Assembly (NCBI GenBank): GCA_037893245.1
Contig: JBAIAA010000103.1
Coordinates: forward strand, 806,001 to 870,000
DNA length: 64,000 nucleotides
Reading direction: 5' to 3'
Source of the DNA: Crossaster papposus
Taxonomy: Eukaryota > Echinodermata > Asteroidea > Velatida > Solasteridae
The position numbers and the translations under genes were made by a program. The notes beneath the pieces were generated by a model. That model saw nothing but the letters and a program-made list of their open reading frames with translations. It had not been told where the DNA came from and did not search any database. Positions 44,472 to 54,260 of the stretch are shown here, in pieces; within the stretch, counting starts at the first letter, position 1; each line of letters starts with the position of its first letter.

Positions 44472-46021
44472 ACAAGTCAAAGGTAAAATGCTCTGAGAGC
44501 ATAATAAAAGGGCCAACGGGTTTCCAGTTAAAGTAAAATGCTGTGCGAGCATTCCAGCTAAAGTAAAATGCTGTCTCAGCACTGCACTCGCGTCAAAAAG
44601 GAAGTGGACAAGAGAATGCCAACGAGTTTTACCTCTTACCCCCCAACAAGCGCAGACCGAGCGAAAGGTCAGCAGGTGTGGGCCACTAGTTCGGTGTGGG
44701 CGGGTCGAAACCGTTGCCCTCCCACCTCGCCCCCTCCTCCCATAGCAGCATGGACTCACAATCGGGTAGTCTAAAGCACCGACTCAATGAGCCAATGAGA
44801 GAGAGACACACGCATTGGAGGGGAAAGCGCTGCACTCTCTGCGAGAGAGAGAAGGCCGCAACGCAAGAGAGTGGGAAGGCGATCACCGGCTATGTAACGC
44901 GGTCGGTGGTCACGTAGCTGAATAACTGGCACGAAATGGGCGGCGCGTAAACAATAACTCGTGCTCGCGCGATAGGGCGGATGAGCACGAGCTTATAAAT
45001 AAGCTTATAATGGGCTTATTAACGGATAATCTCGACGCGCGCTGTGGGCCCACGGTGAAGTTCACTTCTTACCCGCTCTGTGCGCGCTGTGTATCAAGTA
45101 GTAAGTATGCTGCTGTTGGCGCTCACATGTTTCCGTGCAAAAGTTGTTGAGTATTGAAGCAAGGTGACATCGTTTTTTTTTGAATCCGGCACACGTGTCG
45201 GATGAATGAGAGAAAGCGTGCGTTCGCTGTGTATTTGCGAGCGTTTGTGAGACAAATGCGCGCAAGGCACAGCTACGTACGGTGGTACGGTCTAAAGGCG
45301 GAGAAAGAAGGCGGTGCTAAATAGAATTGTCATTGTCAACTGACGTGATGACCTGTTGCAGTGTATGAAGTGCAACCCTATGCAGGCACAGGCGCTCATG
45401 CATTAGGTGTAGCTGACAGATGCTGAAAGTACGCCGGCGCAGATGTGCATGCAAAGCGGAGCGAAGGCTGTCAAGTGTCTTGGGCTAGCTGGAGGGTGTA
45501 GGTTAGAATTATGGGCGTAGCTAGTATGCGCCAGAGTAGAAGAGCGTGCATAGCGGCACCTAGGACCTCTCAGACAGTGTCGTCAGTGCAGGAGAGCGCG
45601 CAGCGTATATCGAACATTGGTGATAGTACTCTTTATAGCAACGCAAAACCAAAATTGAACTCCATCCAAGCCGTAATGGCTATCTTACGATGACCCACCA
45701 GCATTAGTGTATGCAAATAAATGCAGTGATTACGGTACGGTGCTAACCAGTTAACATCTACTGTTCGGTGGGAGGGCAACGGTTTCGACCCGCCCACACC
45801 GAACTAGTGGCCCACACCTGCTGACCTTTCGCTCGGTCTGCGCTTGTTGGGGGGTAAGAGGTAAAACTCGTTGGCATTCTCTTGTCCACTTCCTTTTTGA
45901 CGCGAGTGCAGTGCTGAGACAGCATTTTACTTTAGCTGGAATACTCGCACAGCATTTTACTTTAACTGGAAACCCGTTGGCCCTTTTATTATGCTCTCAG
46001 AGCATTTTACCTTTGACTTGT
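44472..46021. mobile_element. 1.55-kb element with 255-bp inverted terminal repeats
   Basis: The arms 44472-44726 and 45767-46021 are inverted copies with about 98 percent visual identity, starting ACAAGTCAAAGGTAAAATGC. They include two AAAGTAAAATGCTGT subrepeats. The 1-kb interior is GC-rich and has a TATAAATA at about 44994 followed by CpG-rich sequence, but no protein that I recognise; frames such as 45511-45693 are too short to call. No transposase is seen, so it is a non-autonomous element with unusually long ends. Confidence 0.88.
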
Positions 46022-46031
46022 CCACTTCCTT

Positions 46032-47704
46032 TTATTTAGTAGCTTGTGTTTGAACAGTAAGAAGTTTGCATGCGCGCTTTTGGCTCGGGATCATCGGGTG
46101 CAGTCCCTCACCCAATCGCTCGACTAACTCCACATCTGGCGTCCGGGGGGTTTTGTTTATAGTCGAGCGAGCGCCTTCCCCCGGCCGATTGCCCAGATGT
46201 GGAGTTTTTTGTGTACTCGCCGGCAGCAGCGCTTTGACGCCCGTGTGCGCCCACCACTGCGCATCCTCTTTGAAGAGGCAGGCGATACGCCGCTTGTGCG
46301 TGCGCAGTCGGCGCATTTTCTCGTATGCCGCGTAGAGGCGCGCGCAAATGTACTCGGAGGGTAGACTTGACCCAAGTCGGACTTACCATGGAGTTAAGAC
46401 TACCAAATTGCTTTCGTCAATCCGGCCGAATAGTTATGTGCTTTGTTGGCCTTAGAAAAAAGGCGCCGTCATCTGGTTGTCGTTCCGCTATCGGCATCAA
46501 CGCGATGTCATCATGTCAGTGCAGTAAATCCGACTTGACGGATCGGCCAATCAAACCCCCCGCGGTGATATGTAGTTATTCATAAATTATTTGCATACGC
46601 ATCACATGGTTATCGATGCATGCCAAATAAGTCCGCCAATCGGTACGGACTCGCTAGACCGCTAACGGACTATGGAGGAATGGTAGGCAGTACTGTCACT
46701 AGATGCCTTTTTCAAATTAAATAACTGCGTCCATACTTCGTTTATTTAGTTAGAGTATGGTATAGTGCAAACTTAACGGCCGGACAATGTACACGATAGC
46801 AAGACTATTAAACCGTTTGTACATTTACACATAATGTACACTATGCACATGTGTATGTACATTGTACATCACAATGTCCACGTATGTCCGTCACACAACT
46901 GGGTCAAAGTTCATATTATTACAGATATATGCTAATTTATACAATTCTGCAATTTGATTGGCCGCTACCGTTTTCGGTAAATGAGCCCATAGGTTGTGTA
47001 AAAACGTGTGGCAGATCCGTCAAGTCGGGATTTCTGAACCACACATGAGCATGGGTGGCGCATGAGGGCGCGCTACTGATAAGCGTGGACGTGACGCGAG
47101 GCGCACAGTGTGGATGACCATGAGCAATGTTACCACATAATCCCGACTTGGATCAAGTCTACTCGGAGGGCAGCTGGCTGCACTTGCCGGCACACTTCTG
47201 TTTGTGCGGCAGTGAGGTGCCCTTGTACTGCGGCGGGCTGTTGTTGCAGAGTGTCAGCTCACTCTCTCGCTTGGTGATGGTGAGCGGCGCCGGCGCATGG
47301 AACTTGGGGCGTCGCTTTCGACGCGGAATGCGCGCCATGCGGTCGCGACGCGCGTCCAGCCATATGTGCATGAACTGCGTGTAGAGCAGCTGCACGTGCT
47401 GGGCCGGACGCGTGTCGTCGCGTGGCTGCGCGGAGTGACTGCGCCGACGCCGATTGATCTTATGCGCCCTATCGCGCGAGCACGAGTGCGCCCGCGCGCG
47501 ATGCGCCGCCTGCGGCCCGGTGTTGTCGTCGCAGGGCGACTTGGGCATGTGCGCTTGTATCTCGTGCGCGTCGCTAGTGTACTGCGACTGGCTGCTGTCG
47601 ACGAGTGGCAGCTCACTCTCCCGCGCCCCGTAGGGTTTGCGACGCAGTCGGCGACGCGGCGACGCCTTGGGCGGCCGTCGCTTGTCGGCCGCACTGCGCG
47701 CCAT
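46032..47704 (-). pseudogene. Unrecognised basic protein frame, split by a transposon
   Basis: ATG at 47704 in the minus-strand context AATAATGGCG begins a 181-codon frame, MARSAADKRRPPKASPRRRL, very rich in Arg, Lys, His and Ser, with an internal QHVQLLYTQFMHIWLDARRD and ending CSQLPSE at the transposon. Beyond the transposon the same frame continues as YICARLYAAYEKMRRLRTHK and ACLFKEDAQWWAHTGVKALL (46353-46200). I do not recognise the family. The GC-rich DNA keeps several frames open, so coding status is an inference from amino-acid texture and from the frame crossing the insertion site. It could be a first exon of a nuclear, nucleic-acid-binding protein. Confidence 0.4.
46362..47161. mobile_element. 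800-bp DNA transposon with 9-bp target duplication
   Basis: CTCGGAGGG occurs directly on both sides (46353-46361 and 47162-47170). The ends are inverted: TAGACTTGACCCAAGTCGG on the left and its near-complement CCGACTTGGATCAAGTCTA on the right. A second inverted pair lies inside (ATCCGACTTGACGGATC at about 46528; GATCCGTCAAGTCGGGAT at about 47014). A 9-bp duplication suits Mutator-like elements. No transposase is encoded. Confidence 0.9.
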
Positions 47705-48759
47705 TATTTTTTTTAGTTTTGTGTTTTGTTTTTGTTTTGAAGGTTTTTTTTACGTTTTTTTCTCTTACCTCTTACAAGCAATCGTCTATCGCTTGTTGTG
47801 CCCGAAAATCGATGCGTAGATTCCGAGCGAATGAAACCTGCAAAAAAACACAATGTAAGTTTGCCGATGTGCGAACAAACAGCAAACGGTTGTTGAGTAT
47901 AGATGCAAGTTGACACCTCGGTACACGTTGTTCCCACACAGAACAGAACCACCGTTACAGTTAGTCGAGCCCATCTACTAACCTACCCGACTCTAAATAA
48001 ACCAATCAGCCTACTTTGCCGTCAGACCTACGGTGTTGCGTCTTGCCACATACCTACGGGCTACTAGTATGTATATACTATATAGTACTGTACACCATTA
48101 TTACATTGTTCTCCGTATACCCATTAGCTCCTATCCTGTGAGGAGATAGCACTAGTCAATAGCAGCTGCTACTTCGTTGTTTCTGTCTTAATTGTCTAAA
48201 TTGGTCACTTTTGAAGCCAAAATACGTTTTAGCTTCGTTATTTCGGGTGTTTTGTTACTTTTTTTAACCCCCCCCCCCCCCTCCTGCGAGTCGGCGTCGT
48301 CGTTGTCATCGGCGAACGTCTGCGATTGTGATGATATTGTCCAGCGTCAAGTTGCCGTTGTGCTTCACTACAAAGGGCACACTGTGACTGCTGCAAAAAA
48401 GCGAAATAGTTTGACAATTTTCAGCAGGAAATGAAACAAAATTGCGGCAGAAGCAAGAAAGTTAGACAGAAACACAGAATTGACCGAAATTGCCGATAAT
48501 TTGAAGCGATTCAGACAGCGAAAATTATTACCAGAGCTGAAATTTGTGGTTGTGTGCGCAAGCGTTTTGGCGGCATTTGCGCAGCGCACACTTGCAAACA
48601 ACGCCGCACAATTGCGCAGTACATGCGCACTGACACTAGCAAATGCTAAAACGCCCGAAACTCACAAAAACGCAAGAAATATCACACATTCTTGCACCGA
48701 GTTTCACTTAGGAATGCATTCATTCACAGATGCTTTTAGTGCCGTTTTCGTCGAACTGA
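47705..48759. other. Upstream of the basic frame; no gene confirmed
   Basis: This would hold the promoter and leader of the 47704 frame; a T-rich stretch lies at 47704-47765. A 104-codon plus frame at 48480-48794 (MTEIADNLKRFRQRKLLPEL) is unrecognised and runs into the repeat at 48760. A C-run is at 48270-48281. Confidence 0.35.
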
Positions 48760-48769
48760 GGAAATTCAC

Positions 48770-49890
48770 ATGTCAGATGGTCAGATTCGTATGACAACCC
48801 CCTCTGAGAAGTCGAAAATCAAAATTCTGTCCCAATAGAACTCATGCCCTTGATCTCCTGATCATTTTCGTTATATGGGTTCTTTTCGATTCCGTGGAGC
48901 GATCGCGAGTTATTCCAGTCGGACTGAAGAAGAAAGAAAGAAGAATAAAATTAACGCAAAATCGGTTCACTGGCAAAGTAAGGGTGCCGCGGCGCTGCCA
49001 CTCCCAGCCGGGCGAACCCGTTGCAACCCAGTCTCCTTCTTAAATTGTGTACATATCACAATTGACCAATTGTGTGTATATCACAATTTAAGAAACTGTA
49101 CATGCGCAGTAATGCTGGCAAAACGGAGGTTGGCCCTCAAAGAGTGAATAAACAAATGTATGGTGTTCTTATTAGTTGCAGTAGTTGTTTAAGTTTGGGA
49201 TTGGAAAAGGAAAAAGTCGGGTTAGGGTACAAGAAAAAAACAATTCATATTACCGCATTAACAGCAATTCTTATTATTGTTATTATTTGACGCAAGTTTA
49301 ATTGCATTGTATCTCAAGTTTTGTTTTTCTTTCTGTACCCTAACCCGACTTTTCCCTTATTCTACCCCAAAACAAAGTAATGAACTTAAACCAACTAATT
49401 CAAGTAATAAGAACATCATACACTTGTTTATTCACTCTTTCAAGACCAACCTCCGTTTTGCCGGTATTACTGCGCATGTACAGTTTCTTAAATTGTGATA
49501 TACACACAATTGGTCAATTGTGATATGTACACAATTTAAGATAAGAAGGAAACTGGGTTGGTCAGATGGTCAGATTCGTATGACAACCCCCTCTGTCGTC
49601 GAACTGAGGAAATTCATTCATTCATTCACATTTTTTTTTTGTCATTGTCAGATGGTCAGATTCGTATGACAACCCCCTCTGAGAAGTCGAAAATCAAAAT
49701 TCTGTCCCAATAGAACTCATGCCCTTGATCTCCTGATCATTTTCGTTATTGGGTTCTTTTCGATTCCGTGGAGCGATCGCGAGTTATTCCAGTCGGACTG
49801 AAGAAAGAAGAAGAATAAAATTAACGCAAAATCGGTGCACTGGCAAACTAAGGGTGCCGCGGCGCTGCCACTCCCAGCCGGGCGAACCCG
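48770..49890. repeat. Direct repeats of about 250 bp flanking a fold-back element
   Basis: 48770-49020 and 49645-49890 are direct copies (AGATGGTCAGATTCGTATGA, CTCATGCCCTTGATCTCCTG, GCCGCGGCGCTGCCACTCCC). Between them sits the inverted-repeat element 49024-49560, and 49560-49640 repeats part of the left flank again. Confidence 0.88.
49024..49560. mobile_element. 537-bp fold-back element
   Basis: CAACCCAGTCTCCTTCTTAA at the left pairs with the right end (AAGAAGGAAACTGGGTTG). The pairing continues through CAATTGACCAATTG, TGTACATGCGCAGTAATGC and CCCTAACCCGACTTTT, so the arms are about 235 bp each. Confidence 0.88.
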
Positions 49891-49935
49891 TTGGGCGTGA
49901 CGCTCCCGCGTCACCCTAGATTAAGGCACCTGACT

Positions 49936-50240
49936 AAAAGACGTACCTAAAAGATTGAGAGTCTTTTCAAACGATACGTCCTGTAAAGTAAAAGACGTAC
50001 CTAAAGAATTGTGAGTCTTTTTAAATGATACGTCGTGTATACAAGTGTAAAGTAAAAGACGTACCTAAAGGATTGTGGGTCTTTTCCAATGATACGTCGT
50101 GTATACAAGTGTAAAGTAAAAGACGTACCTAAGGGATTGTGAGTCTTTTCCAATGATACGTCGTATATACAAAATGTAAAGTAAAAGACGTACCTAATAT
50201 AAGGGATTGTGAGTCTTTTCAAATGAAACGTCTATGTAAA
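49936..50240. repeat. Five tandem units of about 64 bp
   Basis: Units start AAAAGACGTACCTAA at 49936, 49990, 50054, 50118 and 50183. Each contains GAGTCTTTT about 25 bp later, so each unit can form a small stem (AAAAGAC with GTCTTTT). The frame 50222-50001 (minus) is only a translation of the array. Confidence 0.92.
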
Positions 50241-50590
50241 TAACAATCACTTGGCGTACACGGGACGATGTCTTCTGAAAATACAACTCGTCTTTAGAAA
50301 TGTAAAAAAATCATATAAAAGAGAGTAACTCAACTGCAGGTGTTCACCAAGAACACTATATGAAGCGCCATATATGTGGCAAAGAAAACCCCCTTTTTGT
50401 GTTGAACATACTGCTCCCGGTATCTTAGGAATTCCTTTTAGGTTTCACGCAAGGTGTGTTAGGTAACAATAGTGTGAACTGTGTATGGTATAGGGACAAG
50501 AGGGGGGTACCCCTCTGCCACATATCGTGCTGGGTATAAAGAACACTCTTGATGCCGCCGACTGTATACACGGTATAGGTCTAACCTACT
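50241..50590. other. Nothing recognised
   Basis: No gene or repeat structure that I can support. Confidence 0.35.
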
Positions 50591-51833
50591 AGTCCAGGCA
50601 AAATACATAATTTTGTTTTGTTGACCTCGAACAAATTGCAACAAATTGTTTTTCACCACAGTGCACTTCTATAAGGTCCCTAGAATGACATACTAAAAAT
50701 CGACAAAAATCCAAGTGGTGGAAATATGTCTAATTTGCATAAATCGTTAATCCCTGCCATGTAATATTTTTTATTACCATATTTGGGTATATATTTTATT
50801 TTTATTTTTTTGAAAAGTTTATTTTGGTGATTCTACTTACATATACTTACTTGAATAACATTTGCTAAAGCATGTAAGTGACTGAATAATTATGAGAACA
50901 TAGTAATTATCCAAAATGACAACTTCGTGACCCTATAAATGTGCGCACATAACACTGTCTCCAGATATCATCATGTAGTCAGTATTGGTGAGCTTCAAAT
51001 TCACCAAGTTGCTTACTGGCACAGTTATCATATTAAAAACTTATGGAAAATCATATGGACAATGATAACATTGTGATATTTAGCCCAGCAAACAAAAACT
51101 TGGAAAAAATGATGTGTCCCTAAATTGGGCTAACAAGTAGGTGAAGGGTTGACTAAGGTGAGAGACTTGAACAAGTTCAAGGGAACCCCCCAAATTTAAG
51201 ATTTTTGTTGCTTACAATAATCATATCTACGTTAAAATGTATTTTGGTGATTTCCTTGAACTTGTTCAAGTATTCCATGTTAGGCAACCCTTTAACTACT
51301 TTTTAGCCCAATTTATAGACACACCATTTTCCCCCATTTTGTTTTCTGGGCTAAATATCACAATGTTATTATTGTTCATATGATTTTTCATAAGGTTTTA
51401 ATATGATAACTGTGCCAGTAAGCAACTTGGTGAATTTGAAGCTCACCAATACTGACTACATGATGATATCTGGAGACAGTGTAATGTGCGCACATTTATA
51501 GGGTCACAAAGTTGTCATTTTGGATAATTACTATGTTTTCATAATTATTCAGTCACTTATATGCTTTAGCAAATGTTATTCAAGTAAGGATATGTAAGTA
51601 GAATCACCAAAATAAACTTTTCAAAAAATAAAAATAAAATATATACCCAAATATGGGAATAAAAAATATTACATGGCAGGGATTAACGATTTATGCAAAT
51701 TAGACATATTTCCACCACTTGGATTTTTGTCGATTTTTAGTATGTCATTCTAGGAACCTTTTAGAAGTGCACTGTGGTGAAAAACATTTTGTTGCAATTT
51801 GTTTGAGGTCAAAACATATTTTTCCTGGACTAT
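50591..51833. mobile_element. 1.24-kb fold-back element, younger member
   Basis: The arms of about 600 bp run from AGTCCAGG at 50591 to CCTGGACT at 51833 and meet near 51220. Paired landmarks are CACAGTGCACTTCT with AGAAGTGCACTGTG, CTAATTTGCATAAATCG with CGATTTATGCAAATTAG, and TGGGCTAAATATCACAATG with its inverse. It is non-coding and related to 43340-44360. Confidence 0.9.
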
Positions 51834-52475
51834 ACGAGAAGTATGGATCCCAATGTCATTTCATTATTTTTGTGGTACAGTGCCGTTATTTCTACATCAA
51901 GATACCATTATTTACCTCCAAAAATGTGGACTTTTCGGAAAATAGGGGGAGGGAAAGGGGGGGGGGGCGTATGCACCCGTCGCACCCCCTGCGTACAGTA
52001 CGCATCTTTCGCCATTTAGAGTCCTATAACCTCCGAGCCGTGAACAACTCGATAAAGTATAGAGTTGCATTGTCCTCTCCACGACCTTCGTTGCAAATCA
52101 ACAGAGTGAAAGAACGAACAATGGCAGACGGGGCTCATTGTGGAATTATAAGGACGTGGACAGTCGAAGGGAGTGACGCTTGGGGTGGAGCCTGAAAAGC
52201 ACAGCTTTTCATTGGCCAAGAGCTTAATGACCGTCTTACGTATGTGCAAAACGCATGAACACTATTTACCTATAGGAGAAATAGAATAGAAATGTACTTT
52301 CTTACGGAAAAATGGAGGAAGAAAGTTTAATTTCTATTCGTTTTCGCACGGCAGGTGCGAAGCATTTGCATAAAATGCAGTTACGCAACAACGCATTGTA
52401 TATAATGGCCATGCTTGCCTCGCCTGAGCTCACTCTCGGTCAGAACAGTATACCATACCGTACGCCACTGAAATT

Positions 52476-52980
52476 CCCAATACCCCTACCCCAAAAGTAA
52501 GTAAAAAAAAAAAGAAAAAGCAAGACACATAGATTTTCCACATTCGGTCCAAGGGGAGTGCACCCCTGTTGAGCGCCCAGGATGCACCCACGTTTCCTCC
52601 TAAAAGGTTTTTTTTCGTGGCCGCCGAGTGCCAACTTCAACGTTGGACCGGCGCTCATCACCGGATTGGAATACAGTACATTCTCGTGTTTTTCTTTCTA
52701 CTACATCAAATAAACTGAAATAAGCACTTTACCTATTCATCTTAGAAATCCCTGACCCATTGTATTGTATCCATTGTATTCATCTTTGACTCCTTGGTCG
52801 CAGATGGCTTTTATAATATTATTCGATTTCATACTTCTTGCTACGTTCTTTTTCAAGAACGACCGTATAGGAATACTTGTGCATCATGTTTTTTACTCTT
52901 CACGCTTTTTGTGCGTATGTAGAACCCATTTGCTGTTGCCGTGTGTATTTTGTCTTTTGACAGGCATTTGGAACAACCTG
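52476..52980. other. DIRS-C interior, no intact gene
   Basis: The sequence diverges from the DIRS-B leader after GAAATTC (52475), so the deletion or a replacement begins here. No RT or gag motif is seen before the recombinase frame. Confidence 0.45.
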
Positions 52981-53044
52981 ACTTGCGCCCTTTCCGACAC
53001 CAGTTTTACTCAACCTGGCCAAGACCAATCTACCGTCCCTGCTC

Positions 53045-53989
53045 ATGTCGGCCAAAGCGCCCTCGACTACCAAGAAATACGTCGCCTACTGGAATAGATG
53101 GCAGGACTGGGCTTCCTCCAAAACCGGCGTCTCCGTCTTCCCTGTTGACCCTTTCCACTTATCACTTTTCATCGCACATCTTGCTACCCACGGGCATAAG
53201 ACGGTCGCCGATTCTGTCGTAGCGGCGGTTAAGTGGGTCCACAGCCTGGCCGGCTTGCCCTCCCCTACAGACAACACAGTGGTAAAAACTACCCTAGAGG
53301 GCTTCAAGCGCCTGAACTCAAAGGCACCTGTTCGGAAGGAACCTATCACACCTGACATATTAACAAAAATCCTTGACAGCCACGGACATCCAAACGCCAC
53401 TCTCGCCGATTTGCGGATCGTCTTTATTTGCCTTGTTTCTTACGCAGGCTTCCTTCGTTTCAGCGACCTAGCCGGGGTCACGCGAAAGGACTGTAGAATC
53501 ACAGACGGCCGTCTATCAATCCATCTCGCACGGTCAAAGTGCGACCAGTTCAGACAAGGAGCAGAGGTGTTAATAGCCAGGACATTCCAACATACCTGCC
53601 CTGTGACCGCAGCCGAGCGGTACTTTGCCGCTGTTGGCGATCCGGTGGACTCGTCGTCGTTGCCCGTGCTTCGCAGACTGGTCAGCACCAAAAAGGGCCT
53701 CATTGCGACTGTCCATCCACTAAGCTATTCTCGTACACGCGAGATTATCTTGGACGCACTTCGTCCCATTGTTCCTGATGTATCCCTGTATGGCCTCCAC
53801 AGCCTGAGATCGGGAAGGGCCACAGCCGCCTGCAATGCTCATGTTCCTGCTTTCTTAATTTCCAAACACGGCCGATGGAAGACAGAAACCGCCCGAAACG
53901 CCTACATGAAACCGGACACCGCATCCCTGTTGCTCCCTTCTCAATCGCTTGGAATTTATTTACAATACACATTTATTATTAATTATTAA
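53045..53989 (+). CDS. DIRS-C tyrosine recombinase, apparently intact
   Basis: A 314-codon frame; the same frame is open back to 52981 (LLNLAKTNLPSLLMSAKAPS). In DIRS elements this enzyme inserts the circular DNA copy without target duplication by cutting and rejoining strands through a Tyr-DNA intermediate. N-terminal core-binding domain: STTKKYVAYWNRWQDWASS and ADSVVAAVKWVHSLAGLP. Catalytic domain: SYAGFLRFSDLAGVTRKDC with the first Arg, GLHSLRSGRATAAC with the His-x-x-Arg pair, then SKHGRWKTETARNAYM with the His and the nucleophilic Tyr. No stop or shift interrupts it although the rest of the element is gone. The last residues after PSQSLG are probably read-through. Confidence 0.9.
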   Translation: MSAKAPSTTKKYVAYWNRWQDWASSKTGVSVFPVDPFHLSLFIAHLATHGHKTVADSVVAAVKWVHSLAGLPSPTDNTVVKTTLEGFKRLNSKAPVRKEPITPDILTKILDSHGHPNATLADLRIVFICLVSYAGFLRFSDLAGVTRKDCRITDGRLSIHLARSKCDQFRQGAEVLIARTFQHTCPVTAAERYFAAVGDPVDSSSLPVLRRLVSTKKGLIATVHPLSYSRTREIILDALRPIVPDVSLYGLHSLRSGRATAACNAHVPAFLISKHGRWKTETARNAYMKPDTASLLLPSQSLGIYLQYTFIINY

Positions 53990-54260
53990 AAAATAAAATA
54001 AATAAAAAATAAATAAATAAAATACAGTAATAATAATGTTGTTAACATTAATGTCCTGTCTTCAAGGAAGTGGCAGATGGTTGAATGTTATTGAAGAGTG
54101 AAATGATATGCTACAGTCTAGTTGTCGCCACTGTCGACCTATATACCAACAGTTCAAACAATTGCGTCCTTTGTCATTTATTCATGTATTATTTACCTAT
54201 AGGAGAAATATAATAGAAATGTACTATCTTACGGAAGAATGGAGGAAGAAATTATATAAA

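Larger units (their letters stand above)
52011..54260 (+). mobile_element. DIRS-C: internally deleted DIRS element
   Basis: 52016-52260 is an inverted copy of the DIRS-B right terminal region (43005-43210). 52256-52331 (TATTTACCTATAGGAGAAAT, TTACGGAAAAATGGAGG) recurs directly at 54180-54256, and 52335-52475 matches the DIRS-B leader. 54121-54260 fuses a right-end piece (ACAGTTCAAACAATTGCGTC) to a left-end piece, the make-up of the internal complementary region of DIRS1. Gag, RT and RNase H are missing; the recombinase remains. Confidence 0.82.

Noticed and set aside
44940-45060. Small structured RNA gene (GTGCTCGCGCGATAGGGCGGATGAGCAC hairpin region)
   Set aside because: A hairpin and a TATAAATA are present, but no known RNA family, box elements or terminator could be recognised.
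45775-45800. RNA polymerase III B box (GGTTTCGACCC)
   Set aside because: It has an extra base against the consensus and no matching A box, so a tRNA-derived origin is not supported.
47254-47716. Alternative Arg-rich frames on both strands at the CpG-rich locus
   Set aside because: Several frames are open because of GC richness; only the 47704 minus frame continues sensibly across the transposon.
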